A stretch of DNA of 64,000 bases from Agarilytica rhodophyticola (GTDB lineage: Bacteria; Pseudomonadota; Gammaproteobacteria; Pseudomonadales; Cellvibrionaceae): positions 744,001-808,000 of the forward strand of contig NZ_CP020038.1 of assembly GCF_002157225.2 (NCBI RefSeq), given 5' to 3'. A program made the position numbers and the translations under genes. Below, in pieces: positions 1-8,909 of this stretch; within the stretch, counting starts at the first letter, position 1, and every line of letters begins with the position of its first letter. The notes beneath the pieces were generated by a model that saw nothing but the letters and a program-made list of their open reading frames with translations, did no database searches and had not been told where the DNA came from.

Positions 1-1
1 T

Positions 2-913
2 TAAAACAAAGCGTTTTTTCCATACTGTACTTAATACAATGCCAACTACTAAGGCAAAAAGGACTGATATTTCTGGTGCTATATCGGCGTTGATTTTTTT
101 AAGTAGGCTGAGTGATTGAAAGTGGCTTAGGTAAATAAACAGTGAACTCATAGCTACTAATTTTATTGGTGTGCATAGTGATTTGGGCAAATATATATTT
201 TTACACCATATTGTGGCAATAACAGCAAAGTAGTAAAAAGTAATAAGTCCACCGAATCTTGTAATCATCGCTTCGGCGCAAATAGCCGTTAGCAGTATGC
301 TGGTTTTTATTTTTTGCGATGTGGTTTTACTAAAAGCTGTTAAAACACCGAGTAGAAATAAATAAAACAGTAGGTGAGGAAGACGATTAAATAAGTCGTT
401 GGTGTCAAAGAAATAGATGCAGGTTCTACTAATAATATATGCAATAAGAGAAGCTAGAAAAAAGAATCGGTATGGGCTGTCTGATATTGATAGGCGTATG
501 GGTTTTATAAAAAATATAATAGAAAACAATAAATATATTTGTAATAAAACTTCTAAAAACCAATATGACATTCCATTTGCATAGTCGGGGCTAATAAAAT
601 TACTCACTAGCAACAAACTGAAAATATGATTCTGCCCTGTAATGATAAATACTACAAAAAGGTAGAGTATAGTTGGTAAAGCCAGTTTGCCAACAAAGCG
701 AAAATAAGCGTGAAATAATTCAGTATTAGATGGGTTATGAGGATAGCCGTTAATGCTGTTTAATTTAGGCATGGTATATTTTACGAAGTTGAAGCCCGAT
801 AGTGCTATAAGATATAAAGAGCCACCTACCAGCTCATACAACCCAAAGTGAGTTGCTACGACTGAAAAAATAGAGAATGCTCGTAACAATAACGAAAAGT
901 CGAACTTATCCAA
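2..913 (-). CDS. Partial multi-pass membrane acyltransferase-like protein (3' end cut by window edge)
   Basis: Reading the minus strand from about 913 to the left edge gives some 300 codons without a stop, so the gene continues outside the window. The translation is very hydrophobic, with about eight to ten membrane-like segments separated by short basic loops. It begins LDKFDFSLLLRAFSIFSV followed by an early His, resembling the N-terminal helix of acyltransferase-3/OafA-like proteins, which O-acylate glycans in the inner membrane. The only in-frame start that fits is a TTG at 913 with a GGGGA nine bases upstream; a stop codon lies five codons before it. Neighbouring glycan genes fit the role. 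It could instead be the C-terminal part of a larger protein whose upstream part is lost. Family assignment is tentative. Confidence 0.45.
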   Translation of the reverse strand, partial: MDKFDFSLLLRAFSIFSVVATHFGLYELVGGSLYLIALSGFNFVKYTMPKLNSINGYPHNPSNTELFHAYFRFVGKLALPTILYLFVVFIITGQNHIFSLLLVSNFISPDYANGMSYWFLEVLLQIYLLFSIIFFIKPIRLSISDSPYRFFFLASLIAYIISRTCIYFFDTNDLFNRLPHLLFYLFLLGVLTAFSKTTSQKIKTSILLTAICAEAMITRFGGLITFYYFAVIATIWCKNIYLPKSLCTPIKLVAMSSLFIYLSHFQSLSLLKKINADIAPEISVLFALVVGIVLSTVWKKRFVL

Positions 914-1296
914 ATGGAATAATCCCCATTAGTAGAGCTTGCACAATAAAATTGCACTAACTTTTTAAAATGTTAGGTAAAAGAGATATCTTAAATATTA
1001 GTATCAGATTTGCTAAATCAGTATAGTCAAAAATTTCTACTCCTTATGAGTAAAAGTAGGCAAATCTTGTAATACTTAAAGTCTTGATGTGAAAATTAAG
1101 TGGTTTTTTAAATCTCAAACCGCTTTGCGTCTTCTATAAAAGTTAATGCAATCAATGAAAATAATATAAACATGAATATGAGACACACTACTACAAAGCA
1201 TAGTATGATTTTGATGTCATGTAATATTGCATCTTGAGAAATTATTGACGCAAAAATTTATATTTTTATTAACAACTATCGTAAACTTGAGAAGGC
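914..1296. other. Intergenic stretch, AT-rich
   Basis: I see no open frame with a ribosome binding site and no strong hairpin here. It separates two genes on the minus strand and probably carries the promoter of the truncated acyltransferase-like gene, but no promoter is clear enough to place. Confidence 0.4.
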
Positions 1297-2043
1297 TTAG
1301 TCTTTATCACTTGGTGCTATCTTGGTTTTTAGCCAGTGCCAAGTACTATTATCATTAAATAAATAGGCGTCTAGTTGCTTTTGGTTGTCGATGTAGTGGT
1401 TGTCATCTTGTTGTGAATGCTGAAAAAGGAACTCGCGGGTTAACATTCGTTTATTCGGATTGATGCGTTTAATAATTTTTGCGGGGTTGCCACCAACAAT
1501 GGTGTTATCGGGTACATCTTGAATCACTACTGAACCTGCTGCGACAACGCTATTTTCGCCAATAGTAACACCTTTGCCTATTATGGCTTTTAAGCCTATC
1601 CAAACATTTGATTTTAAATGCACGGGAGCGCTGCAACGAAAAGGGCGGGTTCGATTATAAATGCCGTGCCAGTCACTATCGCTAATATTAACGTCCGCCG
1701 CTATCATGCAGTTATCTCCGATGGTGATATCGACGGCGGAGGCTATATTCACTCCAGGTGAGATCAAGCAGTGACTGCCGATACTAACATTCCCTTGTTG
1801 CTGTTTACTTGACCATGTAGATATATTAACCGGTTTGTTTTTGTCACCAATAATGTGTAGGTGATTCCCAGCATGAATATTTTTTCCTGCAAGGGTAATG
1901 AATTGTGGTTTAAGAAAAAAGGGATGCTTTCCCAAACTATCAAATTGAGGGCGGAGGATACGCTTGGTGTACCAGCTATTGAGACTGCGTTGAATTTTTA
2001 GAATAATGAGCGGCTTATGTTCTTTTCGCAATTCGTTAACCAA
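1297..2043 (-). CDS. Hexapeptide-repeat (left-handed beta-helix) acetyltransferase
   Basis: The 248-residue protein has the isoleucine-rich hexapeptide pattern of LbH O-acetyltransferases between about residues 80 and 190 (for example VSIGSHCLISPGVNI and GKGVTIGENSVVAAGSVV). It closes with the family hallmark NTIVGGNPAKIIKRI. Such enzymes form trimers and move acetyl groups from acetyl-CoA to sugars or amino sugars. A likely catalytic His lies in SDSDWHGIY, the place occupied by the WcaF/NodL catalytic His. The ATG at 2043 is divergent from the methyltransferase gene starting at 2074, leaving about 30 bases for both promoters. Neighbours suggest modification of a lipopolysaccharide or exopolysaccharide; the acceptor is unknown. 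Confidence 0.8.
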   Translation of the reverse strand: MVNELRKEHKPLIILKIQRSLNSWYTKRILRPQFDSLGKHPFFLKPQFITLAGKNIHAGNHLHIIGDKNKPVNISTWSSKQQQGNVSIGSHCLISPGVNIASAVDITIGDNCMIAADVNISDSDWHGIYNRTRPFRCSAPVHLKSNVWIGLKAIIGKGVTIGENSVVAAGSVVIQDVPDNTIVGGNPAKIIKRINPNKRMLTREFLFQHSQQDDNHYIDNQKQLDAYLFNDNSTWHWLKTKIAPSDKD

Positions 2044-2073
2044 CCCTAGGGTTTAATTCGGTGGAGTTCTGTT

Positions 2074-2694
2074 TTGTCGGTATTATCAAAGTTTATTTCT
2101 GAAAATACAATTAAAGGCTTTTTAGCGGAAGATGAGGGTGAGGCGTTGTTTCGCTATGCGCAAACGGTTGCCGACATTGGCCCCTGCCTGGAGATTGGTA
2201 GCTATTGCGGTAAATCCACTGTGTATCTTGGACAAGCATGCAAGGATAGTGATAATACGCTCTATGCCGTTGATCATCATCGAGGCTCTGAAGAGCATCA
2301 ACTTGGTGAGGAGTATCATGACGCTTCACTTTACGATGATCAGCAGCAATGTATGGATAGCTTTCCTGAATTTAGAAGTACGGTGCGCTTGGCCGGCCTA
2401 GATAACACCGTTGTGCCTGTGGTGGCCTCATCTATGGTTACCGTCAAGCATTGGGCTACACCTCTGGGTATGGTGTTTGTGGATGGAGGCCACAGCCCCC
2501 AGATGTCGATGGATGATTGTGTTCACTGGTCGGCTAAATTGGCGCCGGGGGGAATACTTGCGGTACATGATTTATTTGAAAAACCAGAAGAGGGTGGACA
2601 AGGTCCTTTCTTGGCTTTTCAGCATGTGCTTAACAACTGCGGTTTTGAAAGGATAGATCAGGTACGCTCACTCGGTTTCTTGCGTAAAAAGTAA
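2074..2694 (+). CDS. Class I SAM-dependent methyltransferase (Methyltransf_24 type)
   Basis: The 206-residue protein carries the Rossmann SAM-binding motif CLEIGSYCGKSTVYLG around residues 38-53, an acidic strand end YAVDHH near 64-69 and MVFVDGGHSPQMSMDD near 131-146. These are typical of the Methyltransf_24/CmcI-like group. It starts at a TTG with GGAG about nine bases upstream. The substrate cannot be read from the sequence; the surrounding glycosyltransferase and acetyltransferase suggest a sugar. Its 3' end overlaps the convergent gene at 2668-3732 by 27 bases. Confidence 0.75.
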   Translation: MSVLSKFISENTIKGFLAEDEGEALFRYAQTVADIGPCLEIGSYCGKSTVYLGQACKDSDNTLYAVDHHRGSEEHQLGEEYHDASLYDDQQQCMDSFPEFRSTVRLAGLDNTVVPVVASSMVTVKHWATPLGMVFVDGGHSPQMSMDDCVHWSAKLAPGGILAVHDLFEKPEEGGQGPFLAFQHVLNNCGFERIDQVRSLGFLRKK

Positions 2695-3732
2695 ATGGCT
2701 GGGTGAGGTGAATAATTGTGCTGCCGGGGTAATAGTATTTAATGCGTCGGCAGCGAGTAGAATGGCCGCTGCGGTCCAACTGGTTTTTTCTAGTGGCCAA
2801 ATGACTTTGTCTCTAAATGAATAGCCGGTCCAAAAACCGCCGTCTTGATCTTGCCATTGTAAAAGAGAATTAAATAAGGATTGCGCCTGCTGTACACGTC
2901 CGCTAGCAATTAATGCTAAGGTGAGTTCACAAGATTCGGCAATTGTCACCCATGGCTCGTCGCTGACACAACGGCAGCCTAGTGTAGGGTGAACAAAGTC
3001 ATGCCAGCGGGCATCAATGCGTAATTCTGCTTCTTCTTTGCTGTATATGCCTGCCAATATTGGATAGAACCAATCCATGGAAAAACGTGTTTTGGGTTCC
3101 CATGTGCGATCAAAACGCCAAGGCTTATTTTTAAGCACATCGGCAAGCTTTTGATAGGCTAATTGCCAAGGCTCTTTTTTCAGAGATAGTAAGTTGGCAA
3201 GTCTAAGTGCGCACTCTAAGCTTCTAAGTATGGAGGCACAAGCGGTGACCAGGGCATCCTGTGGTAGCTCTTCCACGGTTGACTCAGCCCATTGAATATC
3301 CCCTTCGGGCTTTTGTTTGCTAATCACATAATCTATAGCTTTTTCTATTGACGAAAAACATTGCTCAATAAATGCTATATCTTTTGTTACCAAATAGTAG
3401 TGCCATAGGCCGCAGGCTGGGTAGGCAACAAAATTGGTTTCAATTTTATGTTGGTCTTGATCTTCGCTTTTGGGGCCATAATATTTTGCATACCAGCTAC
3501 CGTCTTGATTTTGATGCTCAAGTAGCCACAAAAAAGCTTTTTTTGCTGCTTCATATTCCCCTGTTATGGTCAGCCCCATTGCTGCTTCCGTGTGATCCCA
3601 GGGGTCGAGTTTGCCATCGGTAAACCACAGAATACTGCCGTTCTCTTGCTGACAGCTGAGAATATAGCGCGATGTATTGCGTATTAATTTAGTAATGTTG
3701 TCTTCGCGAGCGGGTGTAGCGGCATTTAGCAT
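2668..3732 (-). CDS. Prenyltransferase/squalene-cyclase-like alpha/alpha toroid protein
   Basis: The 354-residue protein contains repeated QDGSW-like motifs (QQENGSILWF near 29, QNQDGSWYAKYYG near 75, QWQDQDGGFWTGY near 290). They mark the helical-barrel repeats shared by squalene cyclases, prenyltransferases and some glycan-processing proteins. Tryptophan-rich loops such as DPWDHTEAAMGL suggest a sugar or terpenoid binding cavity. There is no signal peptide and no DXDD cyclase motif, so a true terpene cyclase is doubtful. It overlaps the upstream methyltransferase by one base (TAATG), implying translational coupling in an operon with the GT4 gene. Function within the glycan cluster is unknown. 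Confidence 0.6.
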   Translation of the reverse strand: MLNAATPAREDNITKLIRNTSRYILSCQQENGSILWFTDGKLDPWDHTEAAMGLTITGEYEAAKKAFLWLLEHQNQDGSWYAKYYGPKSEDQDQHKIETNFVAYPACGLWHYYLVTKDIAFIEQCFSSIEKAIDYVISKQKPEGDIQWAESTVEELPQDALVTACASILRSLECALRLANLLSLKKEPWQLAYQKLADVLKNKPWRFDRTWEPKTRFSMDWFYPILAGIYSKEEAELRIDARWHDFVHPTLGCRCVSDEPWVTIAESCELTLALIASGRVQQAQSLFNSLLQWQDQDGGFWTGYSFRDKVIWPLEKTSWTAAAILLAADALNTITPAAQLFTSPSHLLFTQETE

Positions 3733-4445
3733 TATTTAGTCTCAGGTTTCACGAAGTACATTACAATACTTTTGCCCATAACGGGGTTGAGTACTCGGTC
3801 TAGCATTCGCGTTAGTAATGGACGTTTTAATAAGTCCCATACCAGTAGTTTGTGGTACCAACGTGTCAGGAAAAAATTATCGCCTTTGGACCAAAAGGCG
3901 CAGCGCAGCCACCAATAGGGAACGTGTAAGGCATGTGCCCAGTGGCGATTTTGAAAAATATAGCTTAGGTTTTTAATGTCATTTTTTAAGGCTTGGCTAT
4001 TGAATATCCTAATATGGCCACCTTCCACGTTGTAGTATTCTTCACTTAATAGCCAACATATTTTTTCTGGCCAGTAGCGAGGAACACTGATGTTTAATGT
4101 ACCCCCTGGTTTTAAGACGCGATTAATTTCATTGAGTGCCTTCTGATAATCGTGAATATGTTCCAGTACTTCCGAGCACACTACATGGTCAAAGCTGTTG
4201 TCTGCGAAAGGTAAGCTAAAGCCGTTGGCATTGGCATATAAGCACCGTTTAGCCGCATGTGGATCAAAATCATGATGACGAGACTTAGCTGTGCTTAGGT
4301 CTTTAAAGCTTAAATCGATAGCCGCCACATAAATATCGGGCTTGTGAAAAATTGCCCCAATAGCATGGCGGCCTTCGCCGCAGCCAAGATCGAGCAGGGT
4401 ATCGCCACTTTTTAATGGTAAATGGCCGAAATTAATGGTCTGCAC
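3732..4445 (-). CDS. SAM-dependent methyltransferase (Methyltransf_11/UbiE-like)
   Basis: The 237-residue protein shows a clear motif I LLDLGCGEGRHAIGA near residues 18-32, acidic AAIDLS near 40 and motif LPFADNSFDHVVCSEVLEHI near 78-97, the signature of Methyltransf_11 enzymes. NRVLKPGGTLNISVP is the usual post-motif III segment. The C-terminal third is rich in Trp and aromatic residues, unlike small-molecule methyltransferases, and may bind a lipid or membrane. It overlaps the 3' end of the glycosyltransferase gene by 14 bases and the start of the toroid gene by one base, so the three form one transcription unit. The substrate is unknown. Confidence 0.8.
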   Translation of the reverse strand: MQTINFGHLPLKSGDTLLDLGCGEGRHAIGAIFHKPDIYVAAIDLSFKDLSTAKSRHHDFDPHAAKRCLYANANGFSLPFADNSFDHVVCSEVLEHIHDYQKALNEINRVLKPGGTLNISVPRYWPEKICWLLSEEYYNVEGGHIRIFNSQALKNDIKNLSYIFQNRHWAHALHVPYWWLRCAFWSKGDNFFLTRWYHKLLVWDLLKRPLLTRMLDRVLNPVMGKSIVMYFVKPETK

Positions 4446-5817
4446 GTGTCATTATTCCTGCGTAATACTGCGTTAGGGTCTGTGCAACCTTCGCCCAAGA
4501 AAAATTACTGATAATATGCTGGCGAGCTTTAATTGCCATAGCTTGGGCTTGATCCGGGTTATCAAATAAAAACTTAAGCTGTCTTGCCAGTGCTTGGCTA
4601 TCCCCGGCTTTAACAATGTAACCGGCATTACCTACCACTTCAGGCAGTGCGCCGCCATCAGTTGCAATGACAGGTAACTGACATGCCATAGCTTCTCCAA
4701 CCGGTAAACCAAACCCTTCATATAAAGAAGGGGAGACCGCGATGTGTGATGATGCGTATAGTTCTACCAGTTCCTGGGTGCTCAGATTAGATTTAAATTT
4801 CACTCGCCCGTTTATATCTAGTGCTTCCAGTTGTTTTTGTGTATCACCATCTTCTTTTAGTTTACCGACTACCACCAGCTCAAGATTAGAGAACCCCTCT
4901 TGTAAGCTATGAACTGCTTGCAGTAAAAACTGCAGTCCTTTCAAAGGTTGATCTGAAGATGCTGTAGTAATAATGCGATATGGCTTTGTTTCTATGCTTG
5001 GATACGGCTTGAAAGTTTCCGTGTCGATACCATTACTAATGACTGGAGTATCGGCTTCGGGTCTAGCGAAATATTTGGCGATATCCTTTTGTGAGGTGCT
5101 GGATACGGTAATGATATTATGAAGCTTTTTCACTACCACCTCCTGCATATTAAGGAAGGAATGCCAGCGTTTTATTAGTAGACGATCACTCCACTTCTTG
5201 GCAGCTTTTAGTGCCAGAGCTCGATCTCTGTGAATGGGGTGGTGAATGGTGCTCACCACATTAAGTCCTCGCTTTTGCAAGGCCACTAAGCCGTAACAGA
5301 GACTCTGGTTATCATGAATAATGTCGTAGTCACTGTTTCTTAATAGTTTCTCGACACGTCTGCCAAAGGTATAAGGCTCCGCGAAGCCTCCCGTCAGCAT
5401 ACTCCACCATTCAAAGGTATCGGTGAACGACTTTAAATGCCTAGCCTTGAGCGCTCGGGCATGGTTGGGATGGGCGAATAAATCCAAGCTGGGAACCTTT
5501 ATCAGCCTGATATTTTCATCTAGTTCAGGGTAGGGAGGGCCAGATATCACATCTACACTATGTCCCATAGCGCTAAGTGCTCGACTTAGGTATTTAATGT
5601 AAATCCCTTGCCCTCCTACAAACGGGTGACTGCGATAACCTAAAAGAGCAATCTTTAGTGGTCTACTTAATGAGGAGGAGAATGCATTTGCCAAGCTAGC
5701 TTCGATACTTGGGCCTGAAGGTTTGGGTTCTGCTGCAGTCATGTATTTTCTAATTTTTGCGGAAGTTCTGAACCAGAGGTTGGCCGCAAGTCTGGCAAAA
5801 GTTATCGATAAGAGCAA
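4432..5817 (-). CDS. Glycosyltransferase family 4 protein
   Basis: The 461-residue protein has the GT-B layout. The N-terminal half carries GGQGIYIKYLSRALSAMGHSVDVISG near residues 68-93. The C-terminal half carries the GT4 nucleotide-sugar site: a basic donor-binding stretch and HIAVSPSLYEGFGLPVGEA near 353-371, whose E-x7-E pattern marks retaining GT4 enzymes. It is probably cytoplasmic and transfers a sugar from a nucleotide donor to a growing glycan. The first 25 residues are basic and not typical of the family, so the Met at about residue 26 (base 5742) is an alternative start. It is first in the minus-strand operon with the methyltransferase and toroid genes. Confidence 0.85.
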   Translation of the reverse strand: MLLSITFARLAANLWFRTSAKIRKYMTAAEPKPSGPSIEASLANAFSSSLSRPLKIALLGYRSHPFVGGQGIYIKYLSRALSAMGHSVDVISGPPYPELDENIRLIKVPSLDLFAHPNHARALKARHLKSFTDTFEWWSMLTGGFAEPYTFGRRVEKLLRNSDYDIIHDNQSLCYGLVALQKRGLNVVSTIHHPIHRDRALALKAAKKWSDRLLIKRWHSFLNMQEVVVKKLHNIITVSSTSQKDIAKYFARPEADTPVISNGIDTETFKPYPSIETKPYRIITTASSDQPLKGLQFLLQAVHSLQEGFSNLELVVVGKLKEDGDTQKQLEALDINGRVKFKSNLSTQELVELYASSHIAVSPSLYEGFGLPVGEAMACQLPVIATDGGALPEVVGNAGYIVKAGDSQALARQLKFLFDNPDQAQAMAIKARQHIISNFSWAKVAQTLTQYYAGIMTRADH

Positions 5818-5899
5818 GTGAGGCTTGCTCCAGATAGACTGACAATTAGAATTAGTGTGTCAATTTAGGAGCTAATCCTAAAGAAAGCTCCTTGCTTAT

Positions 5900-6385
5900 T
5901 TAGGATGGATTAATCAGCGATACAAATTCTGCAGGTGAGAATGTCAAAGGTAGTTGGGCTAATTTATTACCTTGTGAATCTAACACCAATAGGGTTGGAA
6001 AGCCTTTTACTTGGTATTTTTTCATAAAAGCTTCGCCTTCCTTCGATTCATATTCAATGCGCGAGAAGACATAATTTTTTTCAATTACTTGTTTGACTGA
6101 TTCGTCAGAAAAAACCTCATTGTCTAGTCTGCGACAAGTAGGGCACCAGATTGCCGACATGTCTGCAAGTACTAACTTTTCTTCTTTGTCCGCTTTTATA
6201 AGCGCTTTATCAAGTGGGTGAATTGTCAGCCCAGTACCCTCGATGGCTTGCTTACCTAAGTAGCTGTTGTATTCAACATGAGCGAAGTAAGCTATTACGG
6301 GAATCAAGAGATAGGGCAGCCACGACAGCATCCGGCGGTAGATAGGAGGCGATGTTGGTGTATCTTGTGAGGTGTCTGTGGACAT
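5900..6385 (-). CDS. Membrane-anchored thioredoxin-fold protein
   Basis: A transmembrane helix at about residues 21-36 (WLPYLLIPVIAYFA) anchors a thioredoxin domain. The redox motif is WCPTC at residues 80-84, and the cis-proline loop is GFPTLLVLD. The layout resembles the DsbD C-terminal domain and thioredoxin_7 proteins that reduce periplasmic disulfides. At 161 residues it is a single-domain protein without the DsbD membrane electron carrier, so its electron donor is unknown. It lies alone on the minus strand upstream of hisB, which is divergent. Confidence 0.75.
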   Translation of the reverse strand: MSTDTSQDTPTSPPIYRRMLSWLPYLLIPVIAYFAHVEYNSYLGKQAIEGTGLTIHPLDKALIKADKEEKLVLADMSAIWCPTCRRLDNEVFSDESVKQVIEKNYVFSRIEYESKEGEAFMKKYQVKGFPTLLVLDSQGNKLAQLPLTFSPAEFVSLINPS

Positions 6386-6638
6386 AAAAATCTCATCAAG
6401 GGCATTTAGGATTAATAGTATGAGTTACCCGTAGACCGCGCATGGATGATGAAGTTCTATCGTATCAACAGCCAACCCTAATGCATTCGAGGCTATTCAG
6501 ATAAAGGCCTTGTGCGCAAATAATGCTAACAAAAATGTCAAATTACGCCATCTTAAGGTGCTTGTTGTCTGGCTCTATGGGGGAGTAAGCCGGTATAATT
6601 CGTTCCTTTTTTAAAACCACAGTAGTTAAATCCTAAAT

Positions 6639-7235
6639 ATGAGTGATGAACGCACAGCGCGTGTTAGCCGCGATACTTTGGAAACACAGATTAGCGTAGA
6701 GCTTAATCTCGATGGAACAGGCCAAGCTAAATTTGAAACTCAAGTGCCATTCTTAGAACACATGATGGATCAAATCGCTCGCCACGGGCTGATTGATTTG
6801 GATGTAAGTTGCCAGGGTGACACTCATATTGACGACCATCACAGCGTGGAAGATATCGGTATCACTATCGGTCAAGCCATGGCACAGGCCGTAGGTAACA
6901 AACGCGGTATTCGGCGCTATGGCCACGCGTATGTTCCGCTTGATGAAGCTCTTTCGCGGGTGGTTATCGACTTTTCTGGTAGGCCTGGATTGGTGATGAA
7001 AGTGCCTTTCACACAAAAACGTATTGGCCAGTTCGATACCGAGCTCTTTTGGGAGTTTTTCCAAGGCTTCGTTAATCATGCACAAGTCACTTTACATATC
7101 GATTGCTTGCGTGGCGAAAATGCCCATCACCAAATTGAAACCGTATTTAAAGCCTTTGGTCGTGCGTTACGTATGGCCTTAGAGAAAGATCCAAGGCTGG
7201 GTGATGCTATGCCTTCGACTAAAGGCACACTTTAA
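6639..7235 (+). CDS. hisB: Imidazoleglycerol-phosphate dehydratase
   Basis: HisB removes water from imidazole-glycerol phosphate to give imidazole-acetol phosphate, a late step of histidine synthesis in the cytosol. The 198-residue protein is the monofunctional form without the N-terminal histidinol-phosphatase domain found in enterobacteria. Metal-binding motifs are visible: [28 protein letters not shown] near residues 61-75 and [17 protein letters not shown] near 160-176. It is first in a run hisB-hisH-hisA-hisF, the usual pseudomonad order, with 42 bases before hisH. Confidence 0.97.
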   Translation: MSDERTARVSRDTLETQISVELNLDGTGQAKFETQVPFLEHMMDQIARHGLIDLDVSCQGDTHIDDHHSVEDIGITIGQAMAQAVGNKRGIRRYGHAYVPLDEALSRVVIDFSGRPGLVMKVPFTQKRIGQFDTELFWEFFQGFVNHAQVTLHIDCLRGENAHHQIETVFKAFGRALRMALEKDPRLGDAMPSTKGTL

Positions 7236-7277
7236 ATAAAGTAAGCCCCAGAAACATTTAAAATTCGTGAGCAATAT

Positions 7278-7958
7278 ATGAGTGCTAAGAAAGTAGCCAT
7301 TGTCGACTACGGGATGGGGAATTTACATTCTGTTGCCAGTGCCCTTGGTGTTGTATCGTCCAATATTGAAATAAGCGTTACTGCTAACGCTGAAGAAATA
7401 GAAAATGCAGATCATGTGATCTTTCCAGGTGTTGGTGCTATTCGTGATTGCATTGCCGAGATCAAACGGCTTGAGTTCGATCGCGCGGTTGCTAAAGCCT
7501 TGGCCGACGGCAAGCCTGTGCTAGGTATTTGTGTTGGGATGCAGTCTCTCATGCAGTTGAGTGAAGAAAATGAAGGTGTGGACTGCTTAGGTGTATTGCC
7601 TGGTAATGTGCGCTTTTTTTCCAGCAATGCATCATTTAACAACATTAATGAGCAATGTGAACGGCCCTCAGAGAGAATGAAAGTTCCCCATATGGGCTGG
7701 AATCAGGTGCAGCAAAAAATCGATCACCCTTTGTGGTCTAGCATCCCTCAAAATAGCCGTTTCTACTTTGTTCATAGTTATTATGTTGATGTAAGTGATA
7801 ACAATATTATTGCAGGGCAAACCACTTACGGTATTCCTTTTACCGCTGCGATCGCAAGAGATAATCTCTTTGCTACTCAGTTTCACCCGGAAAAAAGCCA
7901 TACACACGGCTTACAGTTATTAAAAAACTTTGTGAACTGGAACGGAAAAATAGCCTAA
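7278..7958 (+). CDS. hisH: Imidazole glycerol phosphate synthase, glutaminase subunit
   Basis: HisH splits glutamine and passes ammonia to HisF. The 226-residue class I glutamine amidotransferase has its nucleophile Cys85 in GICVGMQSLM, the oxyanion region VIFPGVGAIRDC near 49-60, and the His-Glu pair in FHPEKSHTHG near the C-terminus. It runs about 10-15 residues longer than many HisH proteins because of a loop after the GNVRFF segment. It lies between hisB and hisA; a 166-base gap with two hairpins follows before hisA. Confidence 0.97.
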   Translation: MSAKKVAIVDYGMGNLHSVASALGVVSSNIEISVTANAEEIENADHVIFPGVGAIRDCIAEIKRLEFDRAVAKALADGKPVLGICVGMQSLMQLSEENEGVDCLGVLPGNVRFFSSNASFNNINEQCERPSERMKVPHMGWNQVQQKIDHPLWSSIPQNSRFYFVHSYYVDVSDNNIIAGQTTYGIPFTAAIARDNLFATQFHPEKSHTHGLQLLKNFVNWNGKIA

Positions 7959-7980
7959 CAAGGCGTGTCTGTATACCTGT

Positions 7981-8065
7981 GTTTGCGACTTATCGGGCAA
8001 CAGCTCGCAAACGGGCTGAATGGTACGGGCGGCTTTGCAAATAAATAGATCGCATTTTTATTTGC
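7981..8065. repeat. Two hairpins in the hisH-hisA gap
   Basis: GTTTGCGA at 7981-7988 pairs perfectly with TCGCAAAC at 8005-8012. GCAAATAAA at 8037-8045 pairs with TTTATTTGC at 8057-8065. The second arm is followed by another TTTGCGAC-type word like that at 7982. These could be an attenuator, an mRNA processing site or a small palindromic repeat; the sequence alone does not decide. Confidence 0.5.
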
Positions 8066-8124
8066 GACAACCAAAATAAGCGCAGAATGCGCATGGCTTT
8101 ATAGATACTAATTTAAGTGAGACC

Positions 8125-8865
8125 TTGATGATAATTATTCCTGCTATTGATCTTAAAGATGGAGCCTGCGTGCGTTTACGCCAGGGAGTGATGGATGATT
8201 CTACGGTATTTTCTTCAGACCCAGTTGCTGTGGCGGCAACGTGGGTGGAGAAAGGGACGAAGCGCTTACATCTTGTGGATTTAAATGGTGCCTTTGAAGG
8301 TAAACCCATCAATGGCGAAGTGGTAACAGCGATCGCTAAAGCACATCCTCAATTGACTGTTCAGATAGGAGGAGGTATTCGCTCACTGGAGACTATCGAG
8401 CATTATCTGGATGCCGGAGTGAATTATGTCATTATCGGTACTAAGGCTGTGAAAGACCCTGCTTTCGTGCACGAAGCATGTAAAGCGTTCAGCGGCAATA
8501 TTATTGTGGGACTCGATGCAAAGAATGGTTTTGTCGCGACTGATGGTTGGGCTGAGGTCTCTGAAGTGAAGGCAACTGAGCTTGCTAAGAAATTTGCCGA
8601 TGATGGTGTTGAGTCGATTATTTACACTGATATTGCGCGCGATGGCATGATGCAAGGGGTCAATGTAGAGGCTACTGTGGAGATGGCGCAAGCATCTCCG
8701 ATTCCCGTTATCGCATCTGGTGGTATTACAAATATGGATGATATTCGTGCCCTTGTAGATCGAGAGGAAGCTGGAATTCTTGGTGCAATCACCGGTCGAG
8801 CGATTTACGAAGGCACTCTCGATATAGTTGAAGCGCAACATTACTGTGATGGTAAAAAATCATAA
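8125..8865 (+). CDS. hisA: ProFAR isomerase (HisA)
   Basis: HisA opens the ribose ring of ProFAR to give PRFAR. The 246-residue TIM barrel starts [18 protein letters not shown] with the catalytic Asp in AIDLKDG. The second half-barrel carries [15 protein letters not shown], with the second catalytic Asp, and phosphate-binding loops QIGGGIRS and VIASGGITN. Two Met codons open the frame; the first at 8125 is used here, and 8128 is equally possible. It is followed after 44 bases by hisF. Confidence 0.96.
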   Translation: MMIIIPAIDLKDGACVRLRQGVMDDSTVFSSDPVAVAATWVEKGTKRLHLVDLNGAFEGKPINGEVVTAIAKAHPQLTVQIGGGIRSLETIEHYLDAGVNYVIIGTKAVKDPAFVHEACKAFSGNIIVGLDAKNGFVATDGWAEVSEVKATELAKKFADDGVESIIYTDIARDGMMQGVNVEATVEMAQASPIPVIASGGITNMDDIRALVDREEAGILGAITGRAIYEGTLDIVEAQHYCDGKKS

Positions 8866-8909
8866 GAGTGATTTGGCAAGATAACACTAATAGCTAACGA
8901 GAAATTATT

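Noticed and set aside
2111-2656. Several frames overlapping the methyltransferase gene on both strands
   Set aside because: They lie fully within a gene with clear SAM motifs and have no ribosome binding sites or recognisable motifs.
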